DNA of 64,000 nt from Achromobacter sp. UMC46 (GCF_014170335.1 NZ_LZZS01000023.1:1-64000), one strand, 5' to 3'. Shown: positions 1-7,843, counted from the stretch's first letter. Made by a program: numbers and translations. The notes: a model not told the origin generated them from the sequence alone.

Positions 1-1
1 G

Positions 2-1387
2 CAACCCGCCTCCCTCTCCCAACCCGCCCCCCATCGCGCCGCCGACGACGCGCCCAGCCATGACCTGGTCTACGGCCCCGACGATCGCCCCGCGCCTCCC
101 GTCGCCTTCGTCGCCGCGCTACAGCACTTGCTGGCCATCCTGGTCCCTATCGTCACCCCTGGCCTCTTGATCTGCCAGGCGCTTGGCGTCAGCAGCCGCG
201 ACACCACGCTGATCGTGTCCATGTCGCTGGTCATCTCCGGCATCGCCACCTACGTGCAGTGCAAGCGCTTCGGTCCCCTGGGCGCGGGGCTGCTCATCGT
301 GCAGGGCACCAGCTTCAACTTCGTCGGACCGCTGATCGCGGGCGGCTCGGTCATGGTCAAGCAAGGCACGCCGGTCGAAGCCGTCATGGCCGCGATCTTC
401 GGCGTCGTCATCGCCGGCTCGTTCGTCGAGATGGGCATCAGCCGCATCCTGCCCTTCGTCAAACGCCTGATCACCCCGCTGGTCACCGGCATCGTCGTGC
501 TGCTGATCGGCCTGACGCTGATCAAGGTCGGCCTGATCAGCATGGGCGGCGGCTTCGGCGCCATGGCCAACGGCACCTTCGCCAGCGCCGAAAACCTGAC
601 CCTGTCCGGCCTGGTGCTGGGCACGATCATCCTGCTGAACCGCGTGCCGGTCGTCTGGATCCGCAGTACCGCCCTGGTGCTGGCGCTGGCCGTCGGCTAC
701 ATCGCCGCCGCCGCCATGGGCCGCCTGGACTTCACCGGCGCCCGCGAGGCCGCGCTATTCCAGATCCCCGTGCCGCTGCACTTCGGCCTGGGCTTCTCGT
801 GGGCGCTGTTCGTGCCGATGCTGATCATCTATCTCGTGACATCCCTGGAAGCCATCGGCGACGTCACCGCCACCAGCAAGGTGTCCAAGCAGCCCGTCGA
901 AGGCCCGCTGTGGATGCAGCGCATCAAGGGCGGCGTCCTGGTCAACGGCGCGAACTCGCTCCTGGCCGGTGTCTTCAACACCTTCCCCAGCTCGGTCTTC
1001 GCGCAGAACAACGGCGTGATCCAGCTGACCGGCATCGCCAGCCGCCACGTCGGCGTGTGGATCGCCGGCATGCTGATCGTGCTGGGCCTGTTCCCGGGCG
1101 TGGCGGGCGTGCTGCAAGCCGTGCCCGAACCCGTCCTGGGCGGCGCCGCCATGGTCATGTTCGGCGCCGTAGCCGCATCCGGCATCAACATCCTGGCCGG
1201 CATCCATCTGGACCGCCGCGCCCTGCTGATCATCGCCGTGTCCCTGGCCCTGGGCCTGGGCGTGTCGCAAGTGCCGGAAATCCTGTCGCACCTGCCGCAT
1301 GCGGTGAAGAGCGTGCTGGAATCGGGTGTCGCCACCGGCGGCATTTGTGCCCTGGTGATGAACTGGTTCCTGCCTGAAAAGAAGTGA
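2..1387 (+). CDS. NCS2-family xanthine/purine permease, 5' end outside window
   Basis: Inner-membrane nucleobase:cation symporter of the NCS2 (UraA/XanP/XanQ) family, importing a purine such as xanthine or urate with protons. The frame is open from base 2 with no stop and no ATG before a TTG at 128, and the family N-terminus (DLVYGPDDRP, then ALQHLLAI) is readable from 62, so the real start lies upstream of the window. About 461 codons are visible, close to the full family length. The NCS2 signature is clear at 1010-1050 (QNNGVIQLTG followed by ASRHVG), and this version is typical of xanthine-type members rather than uracil ones. The remainder is a run of hydrophobic helices. Substrate choice within the purines is not provable from sequence alone. 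Confidence 0.9.
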   Translation, partial: QPASLSQPAPHRAADDAPSHDLVYGPDDRPAPPVAFVAALQHLLAILVPIVTPGLLICQALGVSSRDTTLIVSMSLVISGIATYVQCKRFGPLGAGLLIVQGTSFNFVGPLIAGGSVMVKQGTPVEAVMAAIFGVVIAGSFVEMGISRILPFVKRLITPLVTGIVVLLIGLTLIKVGLISMGGGFGAMANGTFASAENLTLSGLVLGTIILLNRVPVVWIRSTALVLALAVGYIAAAAMGRLDFTGAREAALFQIPVPLHFGLGFSWALFVPMLIIYLVTSLEAIGDVTATSKVSKQPVEGPLWMQRIKGGVLVNGANSLLAGVFNTFPSSVFAQNNGVIQLTGIASRHVGVWIAGMLIVLGLFPGVAGVLQAVPEPVLGGAAMVMFGAVAASGINILAGIHLDRRALLIIAVSLALGLGVSQVPEILSHLPHAVKSVLESGVATGGICALVMNWFLPEKK

Positions 1388-1468
1388 TGGTTTGAAGGGC
1401 TGGTCGGGGTTTCCGCCTGCGGCGGGGCCCGGATCGGCACCTGTCAGAAGGCCTCGCCACGGGGTCGC

Positions 1469-1497
1469 CTGACAATTTGCGAAAGTCCGCATATAAT
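1469..1497 (+). promoter_or_regulatory. Sigma-70 promoter of tRNA-Leu
   Basis: The -35 element CTGACA (1469-1474) and a perfect -10 TATAAT (1492-1497) are separated by exactly 17 bases. The predicted transcription start is near 1504, about 45 bases before the mature tRNA 5' end. It is the strongest housekeeping-type promoter seen in the window. Confidence 0.85.
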
Positions 1498-1549
1498 CGC
1501 TGTCTTCGTTCTCCCGCAGCCGTCATCTGGACGTGTTCGCGACCCCCTT

Positions 1550-1634
1550 GCCCGGGTGGTGAAATTGGTAGACGCAGGGGACTCAAAATCCCCCGCCGCA
1601 AGGCGTGCCGGTTCGATTCCGGCCCCGGGCACCA
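1550..1634 (+). tRNA. tRNA-Leu (anticodon CAA)
   Basis: An 85-base tRNA with a seven-pair acceptor stem (GCCCGGG with CCCGGGC), discriminator A and an encoded CCA end. The D-loop region contains GGTGAAATTGGTAGAC. The anticodon stem GGGGA/TCCCC encloses the loop CTCAAAA, giving anticodon CAA for UUG codons. The long variable arm (CCGCCGCAAGGCG region) is of class II type, as expected for leucine, and the T-loop GGTTCGATTCC is canonical. A promoter precedes it and a terminator follows directly. Confidence 0.96.
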
Positions 1635-1640
1635 GATTCG

Positions 1641-1679
1641 AAAAAAGCCGTTAACTCTCTGCGAGTTAACGGCTTTTTT
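1641..1679 (+). terminator. Rho-independent terminator after tRNA-Leu
   Basis: An 11-bp perfect stem (GCCGTTAACTC with GAGTTAACGGC) with a 5-base loop is flanked by A6 on the left and T6 on the right. The symmetry means it can act on both strands, so it also shields the tRNA unit from minus-strand transcription. Confidence 0.93.
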
Positions 1680-1738
1680 CATTGCCTGCGATCCGTCCTG
1701 CCCAGGCTGCGTATCCGCCCAACGGCGCGCACCAACAC

Positions 1739-2026
1739 TCAGGCGCGAGCGACCCAGGCGCCGTCCACATCCGCCAACTGCCGGCTGATCTGGGCCGCGG
1801 TGTCGATAACCGACGCCCGGAATGGCTCCAGGCGGCAGTGCTCGGTACGCACGATCAGGCTCAGTCCGGCCACCACCTTCTTTTCCATGAAGATGGGCGC
1901 AGCGATGCCTATGGTGCCAGGGGTGATCTCGGAATCGCTAACCGCTACGCCGGCCTCGCGAATGGCGTCGAGCTCATGGCATAGATCCTTCAGGCTCTGC
2001 CGATGTGAGTTGGCGCGCACCTGCTC
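1739..2026 (-). pseudogene. IclR-family regulator, C-terminal remnant
   Basis: About 95 residues remain of the effector-binding (C-terminal) domain of an IclR-type regulator. The stretch SLKDLCHELDAIREAGVAVSD followed by a hydrophobic strand pattern (GTIGIAAPIF, VVAGLSLIV) is typical of the last third of that domain. The helix-turn-helix half is missing. The frame is closed by an in-frame TAA at 2027-2029 (complement), a few bases before the hairpin sequence bordering an IS3-family element. The rest of the gene is not found on the far side of that element, so the 5' part was lost rather than merely interrupted. A GTG at 2020 could start a short product, but it would lack DNA binding. Confidence 0.75.
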
Positions 2027-2040
2027 TTAAAATCAGGTGT

Positions 2041-2082
2041 CAGACTGCAATTTCGAATCTGTCGCGTTGAAATTGCAGTCTG
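2041..2082. repeat. Perfect 14-bp hairpin at left border of the IS element
   Basis: CAGACTGCAATTTC (2041-2054) is perfectly complementary to GAAATTGCAGTCTG (2069-2082) around a 14-base loop. It abuts the TG end of the IS3-family element. A closely related hairpin lies at the other end (3352-3387), so these palindromes probably belong to the mobile unit or to its preferred target. Confidence 0.8.
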
Positions 2083-2111
2083 GGCTACCCCGGGTTTCTC
2101 GGACAGGTTGG

Positions 2112-2964
2112 TTACGGGGCAGCGGCTTCAACCTCAGCAGGGGTTTTGTAGCCTAAACCTTGGTGGATTCTCTGACGGTTATAGAACACCTCAATATAGT
2201 TAAAGATTGCCATACGGGCGTGCTCGCGGCTATGGAAGACCTGATGGTGCGTTAATTCGTTCTTCAGGTTGCTAAAGAAGCTCTCGGCGACCGCGTTGTC
2301 ATAGGGATCGCTTGGCGCTCATGCTGATGGCGATGCCGTGCTTGGTCAGCAATCCTCGATACTCTGATGAACTGTACTGCGCGCCGCGGTCACTGTGGTG
2401 CATCAAGCCCTGGCCGGGATTGCGCCTGGCAAGAGCCATTTGCAGAGCACTGATCAGCAGATTTCGATCAGCCTTTTCCGTCATGCTCCAACCGACAACC
2501 GAGCGTGAGTAAAGATCAAGCAGCACTGCCAGATATAGCCAGCCTGCCCGCGTCGGAACGACCGTGATATCACCCACCCACACTTTGTTTGGGCATTGCA
2601 CGGTGAACTGGCGCTGCAGCCGATTGGGTGCGGGCCCGAGTAGCGAGTGTTTCTCCAGCCGACGGAACCGTTGCTTGCGCAGTGCTTCGATCCCCGCTTG
2701 GCGCCTTAATCGCGCAACGCGGTGCTTGCCGCAAGCTATCCCATTGGCATTGAGTACACGCCAAGTTTTGTCGGCCCCATAGGCTTGCCGGTTGGCGTGA
2801 TGCGTGCGCTCAATGGCGGCAAGCAATCTGGCATCCTCTCGTGCATGCTCGCATGGCGATCGCCGCACCCAATCGTAATAACCACTGCGACTGACGTGCA
2901 GTGCTTTGCATAGCCGCGCTACGCGGAACTGCTGCTGATGAGCTTGCACAAAGGCGTACCTCAC
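2112..2964 (-). pseudogene. IS3-family transposase orfB, frameshifted
   Basis: DDE integrase-type transposase, starting at a GTG that overlaps the orfA stop. The first 221 codons run intact to a stop at 2299. They include HTH_21-like sequence (SRSGYYDW), the first catalytic Asp (VGDITVV) and the second (HHSDRGAQYSS). Near 2309-2313 the reading frame breaks (SAKRSL then stop). The other frame then continues perfectly with DPYDNAVAESFFSNLKNE to the C-terminus ending AEVEAAAP at 2112. The third catalytic residue (E of AESFF) thus lies beyond the frameshift, and the truncated product would be inactive. A sequencing error is the main alternative. Confidence 0.88.
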
Positions 2965-3293
2965 GGCAGTTCCCGCGCAAAGTACGCTGCCGCTTTTTTT
3001 AAGATGTCGCGCTCTTCCTTAACCTGCTCCAACTCGCGCTTGAGGCGCTGGATCTCGGTCTGTTCGTCGCTGCGAGTTCGGCCTTTACCGGGGAAAGAAA
3101 TGTCAGGCCCGTGTGTGGCGAGCTCCTTCTTCCATCGGTAAATAATCGAGCGCTTCACACCCAGCATCAAAGCCAGTTGGGTGCCAGTAACCTGGCCTTG
3201 CTCCAACTGGCGAACCGCCTCGACCTTGAACTCGCGGCTATGGTGCTGGCGCTTGGCGCCGGTCGCACTGCTATCGGGCTTGGATTTATCCAT
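2961..3293 (-). CDS. IS3-family transposase orfA
   Basis: A 110-residue helix-turn-helix protein (HTH_Tnp_1) that binds the terminal inverted repeats. The HTH lies around residues 20-55 (EFKVEAVRQLEQGQ, LMLGVKRSIIYRWKKEL). It is followed by a C-terminal leucine-zipper-like coiled coil (EIQRLKRELEQVKEERDILKK) used for multimerisation. A near-ideal Shine-Dalgarno AAGGAGGTG lies at 3298-3306 in front of the ATG. It overlaps orfB, and an A7 slippery tract precedes its end, so a fused OrfAB product by -1 frameshifting is expected in an intact copy. Confidence 0.9.
   Translation of the reverse strand: MDKSKPDSSATGAKRQHHSREFKVEAVRQLEQGQVTGTQLALMLGVKRSIIYRWKKELATHGPDISFPGKGRTRSDEQTEIQRLKRELEQVKEERDILKKAAAYFARELP
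2993..3000 (-). promoter_or_regulatory. Programmed -1 frameshift tract of the IS
   Basis: On the minus strand orfA reads TTA AAA AAA GCG. The A7 followed by G matches the slippery motif of IS3-family elements. Shifting back one base after the second AAA puts the ribosome into the orfB frame without meeting a stop (AGC GGC AGC GTA, on to GTG AGG TAC), giving an OrfAB fusion. Confidence 0.7.
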
Positions 3294-3351
3294 GGGACAC
3301 CTCCTTCAAGTATTGTCTACTTCTTCGGGTGTCCGGAAAACCCGGGCTAGC

Positions 3352-3387
3352 TCAGACTACATTTCTGAACTCGAAAATGTAGTCTGA
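3352..3387. repeat. Perfect 13-bp hairpin at right border of the IS element
   Basis: TCAGACTACATTT (3352-3364) pairs perfectly with AAATGTAGTCTGA (3375-3387) around a 10-base loop. In complement it aligns with the left-border hairpin (AGGT, CAGACT, CA, TTTCGA in the same order). The bordering palindromes are therefore related to each other and extend the element's symmetry by about 40 bases on each side. Confidence 0.78.
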
Positions 3388-3398
3388 CCTACGATCGG

Positions 3399-3542
3399 AT
3401 GGAGCGGCCGGAGCTGGCGCGGGCCGACATCGACAAGGTACGTTCCTTGATCGGCAAATCCAAAGCGGATGTCCGCGAGGAACACCGCCAGAACCTCCAG
3501 AAATCGCCATTCATAGAGTTACTGGCGAAATATCCCGAGTAA
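3399..3542 (+). CDS. Small hypothetical ORF, probable C-terminal gene fragment
   Basis: A 47-codon frame just right of the IS border (first residues MERPELARADIDKVR, last residues FIELLAKYPE). It is charged and helical-looking and has no ribosome binding site in front of the ATG. It reads like the C-terminal tail of a longer protein whose front was removed when the IS arrived or by later deletion. I do not recognise the family. It lies in a stretch of noticeably lower GC than the rest of the window, which argues for acquired DNA. Confidence 0.4.
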   Translation: MERPELARADIDKVRSLIGKSKADVREEHRQNLQKSPFIELLAKYPE

Positions 3543-3585
3543 AGAAAATAGGCAATAGGACGAAAAGTACTATTCCGCGTATGTC

Positions 3586-3873
3586 GTGACGGCGGGGATC
3601 CCCATTGACATCTACTCGCGAGGTGGAGGATGGAACCATCCAAATTCGATTGGCATGTCCATGTATAGCCAGGTTTTCGGCCAGGCGATTACCGCAGTGC
3701 TTGAGCCGGGAAAGGACTACGAGACGCTTTATCGGCATCCGAATACGGTCGTGCGTGAACTTGTCGTGGTGGATGGGGAAGTACGCACCAAGCCCGTCGC
3801 CGTCAAGAAATTCGAAAACTGCAAGAATTTCAAAATTGACAGGACGCCGCTGCCGATGGGAGGAAATTCCTGA
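3586..3873 (+). CDS. Hypothetical protein, lower-GC, unknown function
   Basis: A 95-codon frame from a GTG. The frame is open back to 3559 and reads DEKYYSAYVV before that point, but no ATG/GTG with a ribosome binding site is present, so the true start is uncertain. The product has a glycine-rich patch (YSRGGGWNHPNS) and a beta-rich, basic C-terminus. No signal peptide or membrane segment is seen and the family is not recognised. It follows a 47-codon fragment by 16 bases of open frame, is convergent with the ABC-F gene, and shares the lower GC of this patch. A toxin-immunity origin is conceivable but unsupported. Confidence 0.5.
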   Translation: MTAGIPIDIYSRGGGWNHPNSIGMSMYSQVFGQAITAVLEPGKDYETLYRHPNTVVRELVVVDGEVRTKPVAVKKFENCKNFKIDRTPLPMGGNS

Positions 3874-3903
3874 CGCCTTTGAGCAAGGGACGGACCGCCG
3901 CAA

Positions 3904-5571
3904 CTACATTGCGCACGCCTGCAAATCCCATCCAGCACAATCATTCCAAATCAAGCGATGGGTCGGTGCAATCGCTTTTAAAAACGCCGTATCGTGCGAC
4001 ACCGCCACCATCGCACCGGGATACTGTCTTAGCGCTTCTTCCAGCGCCTGCGCTGACGTGATATCCAGATGGTTCGTGGGTTCATCCAGCAGCAGTAATT
4101 GTGCGGGCTGCTTGCGCCACAATGCGCAAGCCAGAGTAGCCTTGACGCGTTCGCCGCCACTCAATGTTTCCGCAGGGGCATCGATCAAGGCAGGGCCCAA
4201 CCCCAGCAACGCCAGGCGGCTGCGTAGTTCGCCTTCTGGCAGGGATGCGCCCAGCGTTTCCAGCGTCGCCAACAACGACCGACCCAACGGCAAACCCGCG
4301 GCACGCTGATCCAGCATTGCGGTGGGTACTCGCACGTCGCACGTTCCTTGTTTGGCGTCGATCTCGCCAGCCAGCATCGACAACAGGGTGCTCTTGCCGC
4401 ACCCATTCGGTCCGTGGACGGCCAGGCGAAAAGGGCCGCTCAGGCTAAGCGTCAATGCCTGCGCGTTTGCGGGATAAGGAGGTACGGCATTTTCCAGATG
4501 CAGGACGCGCCGTCCCTTGGGTACGACGGTTTCTGGAAGCGCCAGTGCCACGCCCGGTGTCGCCAGCACGCGCGACGCGGCTTGCGTTACCGCATCGTCA
4601 AGCGCAGCGCTCGTCTGCTGTCGACGCAGGCGTTCGCGGCCGGCATGGCCTTCGGCGTTCGCCTTTTTCATGCCCAGCAGGATGGGCGCCTGGTTGGAGG
4701 CGCGTGCTTGGCGGGCGTTACGCGCACTGCGTTGCAGTTGGGCGTCGTGTTGTTGCCGCAACGTGCGCAGGCCGGCTGCGCGTTCGTTGCGGGCATGCGC
4801 CAGCGCCGCGTCGGCGGCAGCGGCTTGCAGCTCACGTTGGGTGCGATAGGCACTGTAATTGCCGGCATGGCCGGTGAGCGTGCCACGGTCCAATTCGACG
4901 ATGTGTTGCATGGCGTTCAGCAAGGTGCGGTCGTGGCTGACGACAATCAGGCCGCCGCGCCACGTGCTGATTTTGTCCATGAGCCAGCCGCGCGCCCGCG
5001 CATCCAAATGGTTGCTGGGTTCGTCCAACAGCAGACCGTCTGCACCTTGCAGCAGGGCGCCTGCAAGTGCGACACGGGTCAATTCGCCGCCGCTTGCGGC
5101 ACGGGCGGGATGGTCTGGCGCCCAGGCCGGCAGGCCCGCGTCGTCAAGCATTCGGGCCCAGTCGTCTTGAATCCGCCAATGACCATCGGCTAAATCGAAA
5201 TCCGCTGGGTTGGTGCTTCCGGCTTCGATGTTGGACAAGGCGAGCAGAATGTCGCCTATGCCAGCCGCCTCGGCCAACGTGGCGCCGGGCTCAGGGGTAT
5301 GGGTCTGCGCCACGTAGGCAATACGCCCGTGGCGCGCGACACGGCCAGACTGCGCTGACAGGCTGCCTTGCAGTATGCGCAACAGCACGGACTTGCCTGT
5401 GCCGTTGCGCCCGATCAACCCGTGGCGCGCCACGGCAAAGTCATGGCTGACGGCGTCCAGCAGGACGCGGCCATCGGGCAGCGCGTAGCTGAGGTGGTGC
5501 AGGTTGATGAAAGAGGTAGCCGCGGACGGCTGAGATTGCGCCTGGGCTGGCGCGAACGAGGACTGGGCCAT
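3904..5571 (-). CDS. ABC-F family ATPase (ribosome-associated)
   Basis: A soluble protein with two ABC cassettes and no membrane segments, as in EttA/Uup/YheS-type ABC-F proteins that act on the ribosome and sometimes give antibiotic tolerance. Cassette 1 has Walker A GRNGTGKS, signature ASGGELTRVAL and Walker B LLLDEPSNHLD. Cassette 2 has GPNGCGKS, LSGGERVKATL and LLLDEPTNHLD. The basic, helical linker between them (ARNERAAGLRTLRQQHDAQL region) is the P-site tRNA interaction motif region. The start at 5571 (MAQSSFAPAQ) is chosen because GGAGAG lies just upstream of it. A longer frame to 5619 lacks such a site. Subfamily not determined. Confidence 0.88.
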   Translation of the reverse strand: MAQSSFAPAQAQSQPSAATSFINLHHLSYALPDGRVLLDAVSHDFAVARHGLIGRNGTGKSVLLRILQGSLSAQSGRVARHGRIAYVAQTHTPEPGATLAEAAGIGDILLALSNIEAGSTNPADFDLADGHWRIQDDWARMLDDAGLPAWAPDHPARAASGGELTRVALAGALLQGADGLLLDEPSNHLDARARGWLMDKISTWRGGLIVVSHDRTLLNAMQHIVELDRGTLTGHAGNYSAYRTQRELQAAAADAALAHARNERAAGLRTLRQQHDAQLQRSARNARQARASNQAPILLGMKKANAEGHAGRERLRRQQTSAALDDAVTQAASRVLATPGVALALPETVVPKGRRVLHLENAVPPYPANAQALTLSLSGPFRLAVHGPNGCGKSTLLSMLAGEIDAKQGTCDVRVPTAMLDQRAAGLPLGRSLLATLETLGASLPEGELRSRLALLGLGPALIDAPAETLSGGERVKATLACALWRKQPAQLLLLDEPTNHLDITSAQALEEALRQYPGAMVAVSHDTAFLKAIAPTHRLIWNDCAGWDLQACAM

Positions 5572-5771
5572 GGAAAGCTCTCCGGGTCGGTGAGACGCCT
5601 TTTCCGCGTGATGCGGCAAGGAGGATCAGGAGGAGGGCTTAAAGAATCATGGCCGGTCGGGGCTCCGCGATGGGGATGAATTGAGAGTTCGAGCCGGAGG
5701 GCTCGGGAAAGTTCCCATTATGGCCTGGCTTGTGATCCGACGCAGGCAGGCCACGATGGGGGGGGAGGGCA

Positions 5772-6245
5772 TCAGCCCTCCAGCATTCTGAGGTCTGGCG
5801 GCCGGTTCTCGATGATTGCTTCCATGGCGAAGAATCCGGTTACCGTCGACAACTCGAAATCCGTGATCAGCTTCTGGTAGAAGCGGTCGTAGCCCGCCAT
5901 GCCGCGGCAGACTACCTTGATCAGGTAATCCCAATCCCCGCCGATGCGATAGAACTCGGTGACCTCCGGCAGGCGTTCGACGTGCTGGCGGAAGCCGTCG
6001 GCCCAAGCCTTGGCGTGGTGGCTGGTGCGGATCATGACGAACACCGTCAAGTCCAGGCCCAGCGCCACCAGGCTGACCTCGGCGCGCGTGCCGCGGATGA
6101 TGCCGCAGGCATTCAAGCGCTGCAGCCGGCGCCAGCAGGCGTTCTGCGATAAACCCACCCGATCCGCCAGCTCGCGCTGGGACAGCGCGCCGTCTTTTTG
6201 CAGGCAGCTGATGATACTAAGATCAAGTTTATCTATTTTTTCCAT
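5772..6245 (-). CDS. Lrp/AsnC-family transcriptional regulator
   Basis: About 157 residues from MEKIDKLDLSII. An N-terminal winged HTH (SQRELADRVGLSQNACWRRLQRLNACGII) is followed by the RAM/AsnC ligand-binding domain (VTEFYRIGGDWDYLIKVVC) that binds amino acids and forms octamers. An ATG at 6257 (MIEQMEK) is an equally possible start. Neither has a clear ribosome binding site. It is transcribed divergently from the class V aminotransferase gene only about 110 bases away. This is the usual layout for an Lrp-type regulator controlling its neighbour in response to the neighbour's substrate, likely an amino acid. Confidence 0.9.
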   Translation of the reverse strand: MEKIDKLDLSIISCLQKDGALSQRELADRVGLSQNACWRRLQRLNACGIIRGTRAEVSLVALGLDLTVFVMIRTSHHAKAWADGFRQHVERLPEVTEFYRIGGDWDYLIKVVCRGMAGYDRFYQKLITDFELSTVTGFFAMEAIIENRPPDLRMLEG

Positions 6246-6355
6246 TTGTTCGATCATTTGATCTGTTTTGGGTGGATTTACGCAAAATATCGGTGATGTT
6301 TCCTTATGCTGTTCCATCGTATGATATTTCGGTACTTACCGGAACCCGCACCATC

Positions 6356-7843
6356 ATGAATATGCCCGTCGCGACAAGCCCCGCCAAGCCCAGCCTCCTG
6401 CAGCAGTTCCAAGACAGCCTGAAAGCCGGCGACGTCGCGGCGGCGCTCGCCGAAGGGCTCATCGGCAAGGACGCCGTCATTGAAGGCCCGTTCGGCGTCA
6501 AACCGCTGGTCTACGCCGACTATGTCGCGTCGGGCCGCGCGCTGATGCAGGTCGAGCGCTTCGTCCTTGAGCAAGTGCTTCCGTATTACGCCAATTCGCA
6601 TACCGAAGCTTCTTACTGCGGCGGGTTCATTACGCGACTGCGCCGCGAGGCGCGCGCCGTTGTCGGCCGGAGTTGCGGCGCGAACGATGCGCATGCGGTG
6701 ATTTTTGCCGGCTCTGGCGCCACGGCGGGCATCAACAGGCTGGTGCACCTGTTCGGCGTGCGCGCGGCAATCGCAGCGGGCCGCAAGGTCCGCGTGATCA
6801 TCGGCCCGTACGAACACCACTCGAACATCCTGCCCTGGCGCGAATGCGGCGCCGACATCATCGAACTACCTGAAAGCCCCGAAGGCGGACCGGACCTGGC
6901 CGAATTGGCCGCCGCCTTGCAAGCCCCCAGCGGCACGCTCGTTGTCTGCGCGTTGTCGGCCGCCTCGAACGTGACCGGCATTGTCGCGGACGTCCCCGCC
7001 ATCACGCGGCTGGTCAAGGGGTCGGGCGCAAAAATGCTGTGGGACTACGCAGGCGGTGCGCCGTACCTGTCCATCCAGATGTCGCCGGCGGCCGATGCGC
7101 AGATCGACGCCATCGTGTTCTCGCCGCACAAGTTCATCGGCGGCCCGGGCGCTTCCGGCGTGCTGATCGTGCGGCGCGACGCCGTGGTCGAAACTACGCC
7201 GACGTGGCCGGGCGGCGGCACCGTCAAGTTCGTGTCGCCCGCCGGCCATGATTACAGCGCCAGCCTGGAATCCCGTGAAGAAGCGGGCACGCCCAACGTG
7301 GTGGGAGATATTCGCGCGGCGTTGGTCCTGCTGGTGAAGGAAGCGCTGGGCGCCGATTTCATGCAACAACGCAACGCCCACTTCGTGCAGCAGGCGCTTG
7401 CCGCCTGGCGCGGTGCGGAGCATCTGGAACTGCTGGGTTCGCTGACGGCGAACCGCCTGCCGATCTTCTCGTTCCGCGTGCGCAACGGCAAGGGCGGCTT
7501 CGTGCACCAGCAGTTGGTCACCCGCATGCTGAGTGACCGGTTCGGCATCCAGGCCCGCGGCGGCTGCGCGTGCGCCGGCCCTTATGTCCATCGCCTGCTC
7601 GACATCGGCGAGGCCGAGTCGCAGCAGATGCGCCAGGCCATCCTCGACGGCCGCGAGATCGAAAAGCCCGGTTTTGTCAGGTTGAATTTCAGCGCGTTGC
7701 TGTCCGACGCCAAGGCCGGTTTCATTCTGGAATCGGTGCTAGCGCTGGCCGCGGACGCCGCAGATTTCGAAGAGCTCTATGGCTTCGATCCCAGCCGCGC
7801 CATCTTCTATCCGAAAAGCGCTGAACTGGCCGCAGCGGCCTGA
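6356..7843 (+). CDS. Class V aminotransferase / cysteine desulfurase-like PLP enzyme
   Basis: A PLP enzyme of the aminotransferase class V (NifS/SufS/CsdA-like) fold, about 495 residues, longer than typical desulfurases. The Schiff-base lysine is in SPHKFIGGPGASGVL, and the cofactor-binding stretch GSGATAGINRLVHL and histidines YEHHSNILPW are typical. A cysteine-containing loop (RGGCACAGPYVHRLL) sits where SufS-like enzymes carry the catalytic cysteine, so sulfur or selenium transfer from cysteine is possible. Decarboxylase or lyase activity on another amino acid cannot be excluded. The ATG at 6356 is preferred over the upstream in-frame ATG at 6272, which lies in the divergent promoter region. 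Confidence 0.82.
   Translation: MNMPVATSPAKPSLLQQFQDSLKAGDVAAALAEGLIGKDAVIEGPFGVKPLVYADYVASGRALMQVERFVLEQVLPYYANSHTEASYCGGFITRLRREARAVVGRSCGANDAHAVIFAGSGATAGINRLVHLFGVRAAIAAGRKVRVIIGPYEHHSNILPWRECGADIIELPESPEGGPDLAELAAALQAPSGTLVVCALSAASNVTGIVADVPAITRLVKGSGAKMLWDYAGGAPYLSIQMSPAADAQIDAIVFSPHKFIGGPGASGVLIVRRDAVVETTPTWPGGGTVKFVSPAGHDYSASLESREEAGTPNVVGDIRAALVLLVKEALGADFMQQRNAHFVQQALAAWRGAEHLELLGSLTANRLPIFSFRVRNGKGGFVHQQLVTRMLSDRFGIQARGGCACAGPYVHRLLDIGEAESQQMRQAILDGREIEKPGFVRLNFSALLSDAKAGFILESVLALAADAADFEELYGFDPSRAIFYPKSAELAAAA

Larger units (their letters stand above)
2081..3354 (-). mobile_element. IS3-family insertion sequence, about 1.27 kb, defective
   Basis: The ends are imperfect inverted repeats beginning with TG. 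The left end TGGGCTACCCCGGGTTTCTC and the right end (complement) TGAGCTAGCCCGGGTTTTCC both continue with CGGACA. It carries the orfA/orfB pair of the IS3 family on the minus strand, with a programmed-frameshift A7 tract. No convincing 3- or 4-base target duplication is visible: GTC on the left faces GAC on the right, which is inverted and extends the terminal repeat outward. orfB carries a frameshift, so this copy should not transpose by itself. Confidence 0.85.

Noticed and set aside
2041..3387. Possible CRISPR or tandem array because of repeated CAGACT sequences
   Set aside because: Only two palindromes, one at each end of an IS; no regular repeat-spacer units. No CRISPR array or cas gene is seen in the window.
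3399..3873. One gene with a frameshift joining the two small ORFs right of the IS
   Set aside because: The frames do not overlap: stops at 3540-3542 and 3556-3558 separate them, so a single frameshift cannot join them.
5764..5781. GGAGGGC/GCCCTCC hairpin at the end of the Lrp gene
   Set aside because: It overlaps the stop codon and has no T tract, so it is not credible as a terminator.
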